Of a stretch of DNA of 64,000 bases, positions 34,671 to 43,618 are shown piece by piece. Both the position numbers and the translations under genes were made by a program. The stretch comes from Tumebacillus amylolyticus. Lineage in GTDB: Bacteria > Bacillota > Bacilli > Tumebacillales > Tumebacillaceae. The notes under the pieces were generated by a model. That model worked only from the letters and a program-made list of their open reading frames with translations. It did not search any database and was not told the DNA's origin. The DNA lies in assembly GCF_016722965.1 (NCBI RefSeq), contig NZ_JAEQNB010000011.1, positions 16,817-80,816 on the forward strand, written 5' to 3'. The stretch's first letter is position 1. Every line of letters begins with the position of its first letter.

Positions 34671-34699
34671 AAATTAGCATATCAACAAGGCCGTGTCAA
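34671..34699 (-). promoter_or_regulatory. rpmG-secE-nusG promoter
   Basis: -35 TTGACA (34699-34694), 17 bp, -10 TAATTT (34676-34671). The -35 is consensus, the -10 moderate. It lies between the tRNA terminator and rpmG. Confidence 0.7.
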
Positions 34700-34747
34700 C
34701 CTGTCACCTTATGCATGATATCCACAAATCTGCCAGCCTATACATTT

Positions 34748-34785
34748 AAAAAAAGAGAGCCACACGCTCACGCGTGCGTCTCTCC
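34748..34785 (-). terminator. Intrinsic terminator after tRNA-fMet
   Basis: A stem GAGAG..GCACGC with its complement and a small loop is followed on the minus strand by seven Ts and AAATG. It ends the sigH-tRNA region. Confidence 0.9.
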
Positions 34786-34800
34786 TCTTCTAAAAACGGT

Positions 34801-34876
34801 TGGTTGCGGGGACAGGACTTGAACCTGCGACCTTCGGGTTATGAGCCCGACGAGCTGCCAACTGCTCCACCCCGCG
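34801..34876 (-). tRNA. Initiator tRNA-fMet (CAT anticodon)
   Basis: A 76-nt cloverleaf read leftward from 34876. The acceptor arm is CGCGGGG/CCCCGCA, leaving the C1-A72 mismatch typical of initiators. The anticodon stem carries three consecutive G:C pairs (TCGGG..CCCGA) around CTCATAA, and CCA is encoded. These marks separate it from elongator tRNA-Met. It has its own promoter (34928-34956) and terminator, between sigH and rpmG. Confidence 0.95.
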
Positions 34877-34927
34877 ATAGGATCGGCTGGGTCTGAGTTG
34901 CACCGCATCCCTCAGCCGACAAGACTT

Positions 34928-34956
34928 AGTATACAGCATCCGTTCACATAACGCAA
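34928..34956 (-). promoter_or_regulatory. tRNA-fMet promoter
   Basis: -35 TTGCGT (34956-34951), 17 bp, -10 TATACT (34933-34928). It places a start about 45 nt upstream of the tRNA; the precursor 5' leader can form a hairpin with GTCGGCTG and CAGCCGAT arms. Confidence 0.7.
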
Positions 34957-34965
34957 GTGGTTCAT

Positions 34966-35613
34966 TCAATTGACGTTTCGCACTTCCAGATATCGCTCCA
35001 GCTTGCGCTTGACGCGCTGCAAGGCGTTGTCAATCGACTTGACATGGCGCTTCAAATCAACGGCAATCTCTTGGTACGAACGGCCGTCGAGATAGAGCAT
35101 GAGAACTTTGCGCTCCAAGTCGCTCAGAATCTCGCCCATGCGGACTTCGATGTCATCGAACTCTTCTTGGTTGATGATCAGCTCTTCCGGGTCGGTGACA
35201 CGGGAGCCGCAGATCACGTCGAGGAGAGTGCGGTCAGAGTCTTCGTCGTAGATCGGCTTGTCCAGGGAAACGTAGGAGTTCAAGGGGATATGCTTCTGTC
35301 TGGTAGCGGTCTTGATTGCGGTGATGATCTGCCGAGTGATGCACAGTTCGGCGAATGCCTTAAACGAGGCCAATTTGTCATCGCGGAAGTCGCGGATCGA
35401 CTTGTACAAGCCGATCATACCCTCTTGGACGATGTCCTCGCGATCCGCTCCGATGAGGAAGTAGGAACGTGCTTTCGCGCGCACGAAGTTCTTGTATTTG
35501 TTAATCAGATGCTCAAGCGCTTCGTCGTCGCCCTGTCGGACGAGTTCGACTAAGTCCTCGTCGGACATGACCTCGAGGTCTAGCGATTGACCTGTCGTTA
35601 CATCGGTAGCCAA
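34966..35613 (-). CDS. sigH: RNA polymerase sigma-H factor (stationary phase/sporulation)
   Basis: A 215-residue sigma-70 family factor of the SigH type. Region 2 shows YKNFVRAKARSYFLIGADREDIVQEGMIGLYKSIRDF. Region 4 shows LSDLERKVLMLYLDGRSYQEIAVDLKRHVKSIDNALQRVKRKL. In Bacillus SigH turns on early sporulation and competence genes. The start is TTG at 35613 with GGAGGG 7 nt upstream. It lies after rae1, with its own promoter at 35656-35685. Confidence 0.95.
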   Translation of the reverse strand: MATDVTTGQSLDLEVMSDEDLVELVRQGDDEALEHLINKYKNFVRAKARSYFLIGADREDIVQEGMIGLYKSIRDFRDDKLASFKAFAELCITRQIITAIKTATRQKHIPLNSYVSLDKPIYDEDSDRTLLDVICGSRVTDPEELIINQEEFDDIEVRMGEILSDLERKVLMLYLDGRSYQEIAVDLKRHVKSIDNALQRVKRKLERYLEVRNVN

Positions 35614-35655
35614 CTCTCATCCCTCCGACCTAGGCGTGACGCCGAGAATGAGATT

Positions 35656-35685
35656 ATTATACTTTATGTAATCTAGTAGGGTCAA
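35656..35685 (-). promoter_or_regulatory. sigH promoter
   Basis: -35 TTGACC (35685-35680), 18 bp, perfect -10 TATAAT (35661-35656), in the 85-bp gap between rae1 and sigH. It looks like a sigma-A promoter. Confidence 0.8.
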
Positions 35686-35698
35686 TTGCTAACTTCCG

Positions 35699-36211
35699 TC
35701 ATTTCCTTCTCCACTTTTCGAACATTTCTCGAACTTCGGGCGAAAGATGGTTTCCAAGTCGGTTCGACCCGGGAGTCAAACCCTTCATCCGCTCTTCGAT
35801 TTCCTTTTTGGCGTCTCGCATGTAGATGCGCAACTCTCGTGCCGAGATGCGGAGGGCCCCGCCGCCAAACGTCACTTGTTGCTCGACGTAATCGCTCGTC
35901 GCCACATAGACGTGGCGGCGGACCTTCTGCCGTTCATATTCATACACCAGCCGCTCGATCAGCTCATCGGCCGTTTCGAGCTCTTTGGTGTACAACAACC
36001 GGACGCCGCCGACGGTCTCCTCCGTCTGCCCGCCGCGCGCCAGATGAGCATCGAAGACAACGATCACCTCGCGCCCGGTGATCGCTTTGTATTCCTTGAG
36101 ATCGTCTAAGAGCAGATCCCGCGCGGCTTCCAGACTCTGCGCTTTCAGCCCCCGCAGAACCGGCCAGTCCCCGATGATGTTGTACCCGTCAACGATGAGG
36201 ACTTCTCGCAT
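35699..36211 (-). CDS. rae1: NYN/PIN-type ribosome-associated endonuclease Rae1 (YacP)
   Basis: A 170-residue NYN-domain protein. Acidic catalytic-type positions occur in LIVDGYNIIGDW (about residues 5-16), VVFDAHLARGG and ATSDYVEQQ. B. subtilis YacP (Rae1) cleaves mRNA in the ribosomal A site. I start at the ATG at 36211; a TTG two codons earlier is possible. It begins 19 bp after the rlmB stop, within the cysE-cysS-mrnC-rlmB-rae1 run. Confidence 0.88.
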   Translation of the reverse strand: MREVLIVDGYNIIGDWPVLRGLKAQSLEAARDLLLDDLKEYKAITGREVIVVFDAHLARGGQTEETVGGVRLLYTKELETADELIERLVYEYERQKVRRHVYVATSDYVEQQVTFGGGALRISARELRIYMRDAKKEIEERMKGLTPGSNRLGNHLSPEVREMFEKWRRK

Positions 36212-36230
36212 GATCAATCACGAGGCTGCG

Positions 36231-37217
36231 TCAGCGCTTTTCGCCGCGCTGGCGGAGCACTTCATAGAGCAGGATGCCGGTCGCAACACCTGCGTTGAGC
36301 GATTGAACTTGTCCGATCATCGGCAGACGCACGAGGTGGTCGCAACGTTTCTTCACGACTTCGCCGAGGCCTTTGCCTTCGTTGCCGATGACGAGGACGG
36401 TCGGGACGGTCATGTCGACTTGGTGGTAGAGCGCTTCGCCGTCCACGTCGGTGCCGACGACCCAGTAGCCCATTTTTTTCAGAGATTCAATCGCTTGCGA
36501 GATGTTGGCGACGCGGGCGACCGGGATGTGTTCAATCGCACCGGCGGACGCTTTGGCTACCGTTGCGGTCAGCGGCACGGCACGGCGTTTCGGAATGACG
36601 ATCCCATGCGCGCCGACACCGTCAGCCGAACGCAAGATCGAGCCCAAGTTGTGCGGGTCTTCGATTTCGTCGAGCACGATGATCAGGCCCGGGCGCGGAG
36701 AGTTGTTCGCCGCTTCCACGATGTCTTCGAGCTCTACATAATCCTTGGCTGCGATGTACGCGATGACGCCTTGGTGGTTGCGGCCTTCGGAGATCTGGTC
36801 GAGTTTGTTTTTCGGAACGGTTTGCACGACGATCGAAGCTGCGCGAGCTTTGGCGAGGATCTCCATGACGGACGAGCCGGTTGCGCCTTCGGTCATGAGG
36901 ATTTTGTTGATCGTGCGGTTTGCTTTCAGTGCTTCGAGAACCGGGTGACGGCCTTCGACTTGCTCGTTCGGGTTGCCGGCCGCTTCTTCGGTACGCGGGC
37001 CGCGACGCTCAAAACGCTCGCCACGGTCCGGGCGATCCGAACGCTCGGAACGGTCGAATCCTGCACGGCCGCCGCCACGGGTGCCGCGTTCTTCGCGCTC
37101 TTCACCGCCTGCGTCTCGTACAAATTTCGCTTTGCCTGCAAAACGGTCGTTGGAACGACCGCGGCCGGCACCTGCTGCTTTTTTCGCGCGTGCTGCTTGG
37201 GAAGGGTATTTTTTCAT
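36231..37217 (-). CDS. rlmB: 23S rRNA (guanosine 2'-O) methyltransferase, TrmH/RlmB family
   Basis: A 328-residue SpoU/TrmH-family enzyme. The substrate domain begins near EGRHPVLEAL, and the SAM knot domain has NLGSILRSADGVGAHG, VIGNEGKG and LPMIGQVQSLNAGVATGILLYE. About 80 N-terminal residues are an unusual Arg/Gly/Asp/Glu-rich stretch (GGGRAGFDRSERSDRPDRGE). The ATG at 37217 has AGAGGAG upstream. The exact rRNA target is inferred from family and location. Confidence 0.88.
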   Translation of the reverse strand: MKKYPSQAARAKKAAGAGRGRSNDRFAGKAKFVRDAGGEEREERGTRGGGRAGFDRSERSDRPDRGERFERRGPRTEEAAGNPNEQVEGRHPVLEALKANRTINKILMTEGATGSSVMEILAKARAASIVVQTVPKNKLDQISEGRNHQGVIAYIAAKDYVELEDIVEAANNSPRPGLIIVLDEIEDPHNLGSILRSADGVGAHGIVIPKRRAVPLTATVAKASAGAIEHIPVARVANISQAIESLKKMGYWVVGTDVDGEALYHQVDMTVPTVLVIGNEGKGLGEVVKKRCDHLVRLPMIGQVQSLNAGVATGILLYEVLRQRGEKR

Positions 37218-37239
37218 AGTATCGTCTCCTCTAGAGTTC

Positions 37240-37692
37240 TTAGTTGTCTTGGGATTCCAGCCATTGAATCGCGTGGGTTGCCAGTTCCTGCAAACGGTCA
37301 TAGCGGGCTTGCAGGTACAAGTAGCCCAGCAGACTCTCAAAGCCCGTCGCATAGCGGTAGTCGATCAGGTCGCCGTTTTTCGGCGTAGACCCGGACTTGG
37401 CATTGCGTCCGCGCTTGACGACGTTCATCTCTTCCTCGGACAGGGAGTCGGAGAGGAAGTGCAACACGTCCGCCTGCGACTTCGCTTTGACATAGCGGGT
37501 CGCATACTTGTGCAAGCGGTTCGGTTGCATCTCGCCCTTGCACAGCAAATGCTGGCGGATGAACATCTCCCAGACGGCGTCGCCCATGTAGGCGAGCGGT
37601 AGTCCGGGCATTTCCTGCGGTTTTTTCACAAGGGGCGTGATGGGTGTCAAGCCCCGGACGGCGGCGTTTTCGCTCTCGGTGTTCATTTCCAT
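37240..37692 (-). CDS. mrnC: Mini-ribonuclease 3 (23S rRNA maturation)
   Basis: A 150-residue RNase III domain without a dsRNA-binding domain. LAYMGDAVWEMFIRQHL holds the catalytic Asp, and YRYATGFESLLGYLYL the second acidic motif. In B. subtilis Mini-III trims 23S precursor ends with L3. Its ATG overlaps the cysS stop (TGATG). It lies between cysS and rlmB. Confidence 0.93.
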   Translation of the reverse strand: MEMNTESENAAVRGLTPITPLVKKPQEMPGLPLAYMGDAVWEMFIRQHLLCKGEMQPNRLHKYATRYVKAKSQADVLHFLSDSLSEEEMNVVKRGRNAKSGSTPKNGDLIDYRYATGFESLLGYLYLQARYDRLQELATHAIQWLESQDN

Positions 37693-39080
37693 CACTTCCG
37701 TCTCCAGCGAATCCCTTGCGGTGTATCTTCGAGCACGATGCCCATTTCGGTCAGCTTGTCGCGAATCTCGTCCGCTCGTGCCCAGTTTTTGCTTGCGCGC
37801 GCTTCGGTGCGCTCGACGATCAACTGCTCGACCTCGGCGTCCAAATTCGCTTTCTCAGCGGCGAGGGGCACCGCCAGTACGCCCATCAGTTCTTCAAAAA
37901 GCGCCATGTACGCTTGGAGCGTCTGCCGCTCTACGGTCTCTTGGCGGAGGTACTTGTTGGCATCGCTCGCAAGTTCAAAAATGGCGGTGATCCCGTCTGC
38001 CGTGTTGAAGTCATCGTCCATCGCCGCCACAAATTGGGCGCGGAAATGTTCCAAATCCACTTTCTCAGCATCGCCGTCCGTGGACGACTCTAGACGATGT
38101 TTGAGGTTGGCGTAGGAAGCGCGGATGCGATCCAAGCCGTTTTGGGCATTCTCGACCAGTTCTTCCGAGAAGTTGACCGGGTTGCGGTAGTGCGCGGAGA
38201 GGAGCAAGAAGCGCAGCACAGCCCCTTCGTACTTCTCCAACAACTCACGGGTTGTGAAAAAATTGCCGGTGGACTTCGACATTTTTTCGTTGTTCAAGTT
38301 CAGGAACTCGTTGTGCATCCAGTAGGTTGCGAGCGGTTTGTGCGTGCAGGACTCCGACTGGGCGATCTCGTTCTCATGGTGTGGGAAGGTCAGGTCCACC
38401 CCGCCGCCGTGGATGTCGATCTGCTCGCCGAGGTGCTTGCGGATCATCGCCGAGCATTCGATGTGCCAGCCCGGACGACCCTCGCCCCACGGAGACGACC
38501 ACGCGATTTCGCCGGGTTTCGCCGCTTTCCAAAGCGCGAAGTCGGTGGGGTTTTGCTTCTTGTCGTTCACATCGACGCGGGCGCCGGCGACGAGGTTTTC
38601 CATCGTCTGTTTGGAGAGCTTGCCGTACTCGGGGAACGAACGTTCGGAGAAGTACACATCCCCGCCGGATTCATACGCGTGGCCCGTCTCCACCAATTCT
38701 TGAATCATCGCGATGATCTCGTTCATCTCTTCGGTGACGCGCGGGTACACGTCGGCGCGGGTGACGTGCAAGGCTTCCACGTCGGTGAAAAACGCCTCCA
38801 CGTACTTGTCGGCGACTTCCTGCGGCGAGATGCCTTCTTGCAGACCGCGCTTGATGATCTTGTCATCGACGTCGGTGAAGTTCATGACGTACTTGACGTT
38901 GTAGCCACGGTATTTCAGGTAGCGGCGCACTTGGTCGAACACCACAAACGGGCGAGCGTTCCCGATGTGGAAAAAGTTATAGACCGTCGGTCCGCAGACG
39001 TACATCTTGACTTGATTTGCATCGAGCGGTTGAAAAGGTTCTTTTTGCCTGGACAGGGTGTTATAGACTTGAATGGACAT
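37692..39080 (-). CDS. cysS: Cysteine-tRNA ligase
   Basis: A 462-residue class I synthetase. The HIGH-type motif is [15 protein letters not shown], the zinc-binding Cys is in CGPTVYN, the signature [11 protein letters not shown] is present and KMSKSTGNF is the KMSKS loop. It is cotranscribed with cysE (20-bp overlap) behind a Cys T-box, so uncharged tRNA-Cys should induce both. Confidence 0.97.
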   Translation of the reverse strand: MSIQVYNTLSRQKEPFQPLDANQVKMYVCGPTVYNFFHIGNARPFVVFDQVRRYLKYRGYNVKYVMNFTDVDDKIIKRGLQEGISPQEVADKYVEAFFTDVEALHVTRADVYPRVTEEMNEIIAMIQELVETGHAYESGGDVYFSERSFPEYGKLSKQTMENLVAGARVDVNDKKQNPTDFALWKAAKPGEIAWSSPWGEGRPGWHIECSAMIRKHLGEQIDIHGGGVDLTFPHHENEIAQSESCTHKPLATYWMHNEFLNLNNEKMSKSTGNFFTTRELLEKYEGAVLRFLLLSAHYRNPVNFSEELVENAQNGLDRIRASYANLKHRLESSTDGDAEKVDLEHFRAQFVAAMDDDFNTADGITAIFELASDANKYLRQETVERQTLQAYMALFEELMGVLAVPLAAEKANLDAEVEQLIVERTEARASKNWARADEIRDKLTEMGIVLEDTPQGIRWRRK

Positions 39081-39735
39081 CGGTCTGTTCTCCCCTTACT
39101 TGGTGCTGTTGTAGTTTTTCCACTTCCGCCTTCAAATCATCAATCTGTTGTTGCATCTGTTTGACGATCTCCATGACGGGGTCGGGCATGTTGCATTGGT
39201 CGAATTGGTCGACGCGGCGTCCGTCTTGCATGATGACTTTGCCGGGAATCCCCACGACGGTGGAGTTGGGCGGCACTTCACGCAGAACGACGGAGCCGGC
39301 TCCGATCTTCGAGTTGTCGCCGATGGTGAAGGAACCGAGCACTTTGGCGCCGGATGCCACCATGACGTTGTTGCCAAGCGTCGGGTGACGCTTGCCTTTT
39401 TCCTTGCCTGTTCCTCCGAGCGTGACGCCTTGGTAGAGCGTGCAATCATCGCCGACGATTGCCGTCTCGCCGATGACGACGCCCATGCCGTGGTCGATAA
39501 ACAGACGGCGGCCGATCTGGGCACCGGGATGAATCTCGATGCCGGTGAACCAACGTCCGATTTGCGACACCATGCGTGCCGGTGTCCGCCAGCCCCAGCT
39601 CCACAGCTTGTGTGACAAGATGTGGAACCAGATTGCATGGAGCCCCGAATAGGTCATAAACACTTCAAAGGTACTCCGCGCGGCCGGGTCGTGCTTCAAA
39701 ACGGTCTGTATATCCTCTCGAATCCTTGCAAACAT
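39061..39735 (-). CDS. cysE: Serine O-acetyltransferase
   Basis: A 224-residue enzyme making O-acetylserine, the first step of cysteine synthesis. The N-terminus is helical ([21 protein letters not shown]). A left-handed beta helix of hexapeptide repeats follows ([30 protein letters not shown]), with catalytic His in FIDHG. A glutamine-rich coiled C-terminus ([20 protein letters not shown]) is unusual. The start at 39735 has AGAGGGGGG upstream; a longer frame runs back over the T-box and is rejected. Confidence 0.96.
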   Translation of the reverse strand: MFARIREDIQTVLKHDPAARSTFEVFMTYSGLHAIWFHILSHKLWSWGWRTPARMVSQIGRWFTGIEIHPGAQIGRRLFIDHGMGVVIGETAIVGDDCTLYQGVTLGGTGKEKGKRHPTLGNNVMVASGAKVLGSFTIGDNSKIGAGSVVLREVPPNSTVVGIPGKVIMQDGRRVDQFDQCNMPDPVMEIVKQMQQQIDDLKAEVEKLQQHQVRGEQTDVHSSL

Positions 39736-39781
39736 ATGGTGTTCCCCCCTCTGTCTCCCCAACTGCACGTGCCAATTCGTC

Positions 39782-40060
39782 AAAAAAAGCCCGTCTCTAC
39801 CCCAAGGGTCAGAGACGGGCTGTTCGCACCGTGGTTCCACTCTGCTTGGTCTCCCCATTGGATAGGGGTCGACCCGCTCAAGACCCGATAACGGAGGTCA
39901 GGCGTCGGGCATTGCCTCCCGCGAAAAACAAGGCGCATTTCACAGAGTCGTCTCCTCGTTCCCACTTCCAGCCTTGACGTTGTCGTCTTGGTGGGAACTC
40001 TCTGGCAGGTCGTACGCTGTTACTTTTCCTTGCTCTTGATCTTTCCTGATCTATATCTGT
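39782..40060 (-). promoter_or_regulatory. Cysteine T-box riboswitch for cysE-cysS
   Basis: The 325-bp gap between gltX and cysE holds a T-box. The specifier-loop candidate TGC (Cys codon) is at 39937-39935, in GTGAAATGCG. The T-box core GTGGAACCACGGTGCG lies near 39845-39826. A terminator stem AGCCCGTCTCT with its complement and seven Ts follows at 39822-39782. Uncharged tRNA-Cys pairing would prevent termination. Confidence 0.9.
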
Positions 40061-40061
40061 T

Positions 40062-41504
40062 TTATTGTACCAGTTGGGTCAGACGGTTGACAACTTTTTC
40101 ACGGCCCAAAAGCGCGAGCGTCATGTTGAGGTCGCGGCCGTGAACATGACCCGTCGCAGCGACGCGCACCGGCATGAACAGTTGCTTGCCTTTGAAGCCC
40201 GTTTCCTTCTGCACTTCTTTGAGCGCCGCTTGGATCGATTCGGCGTTGAACGTCTCCACGTTTTGCGCTTTGTCGCGGAAGGCGGCGAGGACGGTCGGTA
40301 CGGACTCTTCGCTGAGCACGGCCTTTGCTTCTTCATCGTATGCAACTTCCGTCTCGAAGAACAGGGCGGCGTGCTCGGCCATTTCCGAAACGGACGTCAA
40401 CCCGTCTTTGAAGAGGGCGACAAGTTGCGTGACCCAAGCGCGGTCAAAGTCGTCTGCGAGGAAGCCCGCTTTTTGCAAGAACGGGATCGCGAGGTCGACG
40501 ATGCGGTCGAGGTCTGCCGATTTGATGTATTGGCCGTTCATCCACGCAAGTTTGCCGGAGTCGAACGTCGCCCCGGACTTCTGCACGCGCTCGAACGAGA
40601 ATTGCTCGATCAGCTCGTCCATCGTGAACATCTCCTGTTCGCCGCCCGGCGACCAACCGAGCAGGGCGAGGAAGTTGTTGATCGCTTCCGGCAGGTAGCC
40701 CATTTCCTCGTATTGCTCGATGAACTGGACGATCGACTCGTCGCGCTTGGAGAGCTTTTTGCCGGTTTCGTTCAAGATCAGCGGCAAGTGGGCGAATTCC
40801 GGGAGGGTCCAGCCGAACGCTTCGTAGATCAGCAATTGGCGCGGGGTGTTGGAGAGATGCTCTTCGCCGCGCACGACGTGCGAGATCTTCATCAGCGCGT
40901 CGTCGATGGTGACGGCGAAGTTGTAGGTCGGGATGCCGTCCGACTTGACGATGACGAAATCGCCGATGCCGTTCGATTCGAATTCAATCTCGCCGCGGAT
41001 CATGTCGTGGAATTTCAGGACATGGTCGTCCGGCACGCGGAATCGGATGGTGAATTTGTGACCGGCCGCTTCGTGCGCCGCTTTTTGCTCGGTCGTGAGG
41101 TGGCGGCACTTGCCGAGGTAGCGCGGCAGTTCGCCTTTGGCGCTCAGTTCTTCGCGTTCCGCTTCCAGTTCTTCTTCGGAGCAGTAGCAGGGGTACGCTT
41201 TGCCTTCTGCGAGGAGTTTGTCGGTGTATTCGCGGTAGATGTCGAGGCGCTCCATGCAGGAGTACGGACCGTATTCGCCGCCGACGCGCGGGCCTTCGTC
41301 CCAGAGCAGACCGAGCCATTCGAAACCGTTCATGAAGCCGACTTCGGCGTTTTCCTTGTTGCGGTTTTGGTCGGTGTCTTCGATGCGCAGGATGTACGTC
41401 CCGCCGTGCTTTTTCGCGTACAAGTAGTTAAAAAGTGCGGTACGCGCTCCGCCGATATGTAAGTGCCCGGTCGGGCTCGGTGCGTATCTCAAGCGAACTG
41501 TCAC
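40062..41504 (-). CDS. gltX: Glutamate-tRNA ligase
   Basis: A 480-residue class I synthetase. The HIGH motif is RYAPSPTGHLHIGG, and KLSKRDESIVQF is the KMSKS loop. In Bacilli the single GltX is nondiscriminating and also charges tRNA-Gln (family knowledge). The start is GTG at 41504 with GTGGAGG 8 nt upstream; the frame is open eight codons further, without support. It lies between ispF and cysE. Confidence 0.97.
   Translation of the reverse strand: MTVRLRYAPSPTGHLHIGGARTALFNYLYAKKHGGTYILRIEDTDQNRNKENAEVGFMNGFEWLGLLWDEGPRVGGEYGPYSCMERLDIYREYTDKLLAEGKAYPCYCSEEELEAEREELSAKGELPRYLGKCRHLTTEQKAAHEAAGHKFTIRFRVPDDHVLKFHDMIRGEIEFESNGIGDFVIVKSDGIPTYNFAVTIDDALMKISHVVRGEEHLSNTPRQLLIYEAFGWTLPEFAHLPLILNETGKKLSKRDESIVQFIEQYEEMGYLPEAINNFLALLGWSPGGEQEMFTMDELIEQFSFERVQKSGATFDSGKLAWMNGQYIKSADLDRIVDLAIPFLQKAGFLADDFDRAWVTQLVALFKDGLTSVSEMAEHAALFFETEVAYDEEAKAVLSEESVPTVLAAFRDKAQNVETFNAESIQAALKEVQKETGFKGKQLFMPVRVAATGHVHGRDLNMTLALLGREKVVNRLTQLVQ
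40064..40093 (-). promoter_or_regulatory. Promoter for the T-box-cysE unit
   Basis: -35 TTGTCA (40093-40088), 18 bp, -10 TACAAT (40069-40064). It overlaps the last codons and stop of gltX, and would start the T-box transcript some 15 nt past the gltX stop. Confidence 0.6.
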
Positions 41505-41567
41505 GATGCATGCCTCCACGTTTTTCAATTTGGTGCCGGTATTTCATGTATGCCTATATGAAGTATA

Positions 41568-42044
41568 TCACTTTTTGAAAAGCAGAACGACCGCCTGTGC
41601 CGCGATGCCTTCCTCGCGACCGACGAAGCCGAGTTTCTCGGTGGTCGTCGCTTTTACGTTGACTTGGTCGAGGTCGGCTCCCAACTCACGCGCCAAAACG
41701 CCGCGCATCTCGTCGATGTACGGACGCAATTTCGGGCGTTGGGCCATGATCACGCAGTCGAGGTTGCCCAGAACGTATCCGCGTTCGGTGGCAAGGCTCC
41801 AAACGTGGGTGAGCAGTTTGACCGAATCGGCGCCTTTGAAACGCTCGTCGGTGTCGGGAAAATGCAAGCCGATGTCGCCGAGCGCGAGGGCGCCGAGGAT
41901 CGCGTCTTTGACCGCATGGAGGAGCACGTCTGCGTCGGAATGTCCGAGCAGACCTTTTTCGTGCGGGATGGTGATGCCGCCGAGGATCAGCGGGCGGTTT
42001 TCTACAAGTTCATGGACGTCGTAGCCCATACCGATTCGCATCAT
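41568..42044 (-). CDS. ispF: 2-C-methyl-D-erythritol 2,4-cyclodiphosphate synthase
   Basis: A 158-residue enzyme of the non-mevalonate isoprenoid pathway. The zinc ligands lie in GMGYDVHEL (Asp, His) and [25 protein letters not shown] is also conserved. The first two codons are both ATG and overlap the ispD stop, so the start could be either. Paired with ispD, the enzyme two steps upstream in the pathway. Confidence 0.97.
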   Translation of the reverse strand: MMRIGMGYDVHELVENRPLILGGITIPHEKGLLGHSDADVLLHAVKDAILGALALGDIGLHFPDTDERFKGADSVKLLTHVWSLATERGYVLGNLDCVIMAQRPKLRPYIDEMRGVLARELGADLDQVNVKATTTEKLGFVGREEGIAAQAVVLLFKK

Positions 42045-42739
42045 TGATTGTCAGTCCCCTTTCGAGCTCGCCACAACGCTTCGGCGATCACGAGGTCTTC
42101 CGGCGTGGTGACTTTGAGGTTGGAGTAGAGGCCTTCGACCATGGAGACCGGGTAGCCGGCCCATTCGACGAGCGAAGCGTCGTCTGTGCCCGTGTAGTCC
42201 TGCTCCCACGCGCGCATGTGCGCTTCGGCAAGCCATTCGCAGCGGAAGGCTTGGGGCGTGTGGACGGCCCAGAGGTCGGAGCGTTGGAGCGTTTCGCGGA
42301 CTTGTCCTTGGTCGACGCGTTTGATCGTATCTTTGACAGGGACGCCGAGCGTGGCCGCGCCAAACATTTTGGCGGCGGTGAGGACCGCTTCGACTTCCTC
42401 AGGGGTGACGAGGGGTCGAGCGGCGTCGTGGACGGCGGCGATCTCCGTGTTGTGGAGGAGAGCTCCGATGCCGTTGCGCACAGAATCTTGGCGCTCACGG
42501 CCGCCGGCCACGACGTCGCCGATTTTGGAGAGGTGGTAGGCTTCGATCAATTCCGAGATATACGGGACATCTTCTGCCGCCACGACCAGCACGATCCGGT
42601 GGACCGTCGGGCAGGCTGCCAACGTCTGCAAGGTACGCACGAGAATCGGCGCACCGTCGAGGGGCAGGTATTGTTTTTTCATCGCACTGCCCATCCGCGT
42701 TCCGCTTCCGGCTGCGACGACGATCACTTCCGTTTGCAT
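42041..42739 (-). CDS. ispD: 2-C-methyl-D-erythritol 4-phosphate cytidylyltransferase
   Basis: A 232-residue nucleotidyltransferase of the MEP pathway. The CTP-binding motif is [30 protein letters not shown] is the second hallmark, and [12 protein letters not shown] the third. It overlaps ispF by four bases. In relatives yacL lies directly upstream; here the toxin cassette intervenes, and a separate promoter candidate lies at 42777-42805. Confidence 0.97.
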   Translation of the reverse strand: MQTEVIVVAAGSGTRMGSAMKKQYLPLDGAPILVRTLQTLAACPTVHRIVLVVAAEDVPYISELIEAYHLSKIGDVVAGGRERQDSVRNGIGALLHNTEIAAVHDAARPLVTPEEVEAVLTAAKMFGAATLGVPVKDTIKRVDQGQVRETLQRSDLWAVHTPQAFRCEWLAEAHMRAWEQDYTGTDDASLVEWAGYPVSMVEGLYSNLKVTTPEDLVIAEALWRARKGTDNQ

Positions 42740-42776
42740 GTGGGGTTCATCCCTTCACGTAGACATTCTAGCCTTA

Positions 42777-42805
42777 TTCATACAGCAAAATTCGGTATTT
42801 GTCTA
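42777..42805 (-). promoter_or_regulatory. ispD promoter candidate
   Basis: -35 TAGACA (42805-42800), 17 bp, -10 TATGAA (42782-42777). It is modest, but it is the only recognisable promoter between the terminator at 42820-42839 and ispD, which otherwise would be cut off from upstream transcription. Confidence 0.5.
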
Positions 42806-42819
42806 TTGGTAGGGAAATA

Positions 42820-42839
42820 AAAAGGGAGCCTAGGGCTCC
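42820..42839 (-). terminator. Terminator at the end of the toxin cassette
   Basis: Stem GGAGCC/GGCTCC with a three-base loop CTA, followed on the minus strand by CTTTTTATTT. The stop codon of the gene at 42830 lies inside the loop. It closes the toxin cassette before ispD. Confidence 0.7.
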
Positions 42840-43201
42840 GGTGGGTCGAAGAGAACCCCGTCTGCCAAGGCACGGCGTTCGAGGGAGTCGAATTCCTTGG
42901 AGGGTTCGGTGAACGGGTTGAGTACGACGGTGATCTCCGACCCGATGTTGGGAAAGACTTCGCGGACGGGGAGGAGCAGTTTCGGCTCGTGTTCAGGAAC
43001 AACGGAGCGGAGCAACTCTTCCGAAGAGTAGCAGGGCAGCAGTGTTTTTCCTCCTGCCTCGTAAAAAGACAAGTGGTAGGTGTCGTCCGTCTTGTCGATC
43101 TGGCCTATGAAAAACAACTCTGCTTCCCACAGCGTTTTGTAGAACTCCGGTCGAAGGGCGGGGTCTTTTTTGGCTTGTTGTAACAGGTCGGTCACTTTCA
43201 A
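42830..43201 (-). CDS. SseB-like N-terminal-domain protein, third gene of toxin cassette
   Basis: A 123-residue acidic soluble protein, MKVTDLLQQAKKDPALRPEF. The pattern (helix, then strands FIGQI.. and GGKTLLPCYSSEELLRS, then VVLNPFTEPSKEF) resembles the SseB N-terminal domain, a small fold of unclear function. It starts 14 bp after the preceding gene and ends in the terminator at 42820-42839. From position it may be a second immunity protein or accessory to the toxin; that is inference only. Confidence 0.6.
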   Translation of the reverse strand: MKVTDLLQQAKKDPALRPEFYKTLWEAELFFIGQIDKTDDTYHLSFYEAGGKTLLPCYSSEELLRSVVPEHEPKLLLPVREVFPNIGSEITVVLNPFTEPSKEFDSLERRALADGVLFDPPEP

Positions 43202-43215
43202 AAGATTTGGCCCCC

Positions 43216-43614
43216 TTAGGCTGTTGTGAAACCCCAGATTGGTCGCTTCACTTCGATAAGTTGTTCAACTTCATCAGGCTGAACTTCCTTTTCGCAAACA
43301 CCGGGCTCGACCATTTTGAACCCCATTTCAAGTGCCTCCTCCAAACCTTCAAAACCCGAGTGCATCAAAAGAATACTTCCCATTCCCGTTTCGTTCGCAG
43401 GAAACGTGCGTCCTCCATATACAGCTTGGTATGAGATCGCATAAACGGTTTCCACTTCTTGAAATGACAGCGATTTGGTATAGACCCCTGGACGCTTTTC
43501 AAAAAATCCATGTTGCAGATCACAAGGATCTTTAGAGTAGAGTAAGATTGTATCCTGATCTCGAGCCGCTTTGTACTCACGGCCTTGATAAAGAGCGTAA
43601 TTCCCGTATTTCAT
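43216..43614 (-). CDS. Candidate immunity protein for the WXG-type toxin
   Basis: A 132-residue protein, MKYGNYALYQGREYKAARD, that I do not recognise. It is soluble, acidic toward the C-terminus (CEKEVQPDEVEQLIEV), probably beta-rich, with no signal peptide or membrane span. It begins four bases after the toxin stop, with base composition as AT-rich as the toxin tip. A small unrelated gene directly behind a polymorphic toxin is the classic immunity position; the role is inferred from that alone. Confidence 0.6.
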   Translation of the reverse strand: MKYGNYALYQGREYKAARDQDTILLYSKDPCDLQHGFFEKRPGVYTKSLSFQEVETVYAISYQAVYGGRTFPANETGMGSILLMHSGFEGLEEALEMGFKMVEPGVCEKEVQPDEVEQLIEVKRPIWGFTTA

Positions 43615-43618
43615 CGTC

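Noticed and set aside
34801..34876. Elongator tRNA-Met or Ile (CAT) for the tRNA gene
   Set aside because: The C1-A72 mismatch and three G:C pairs in the anticodon stem are initiator marks.
39622..39977. Short frames over the cysE leader
   Set aside because: The region is explained by a T-box with specifier, antiterminator sequence and terminator; no ribosome site supports a peptide.
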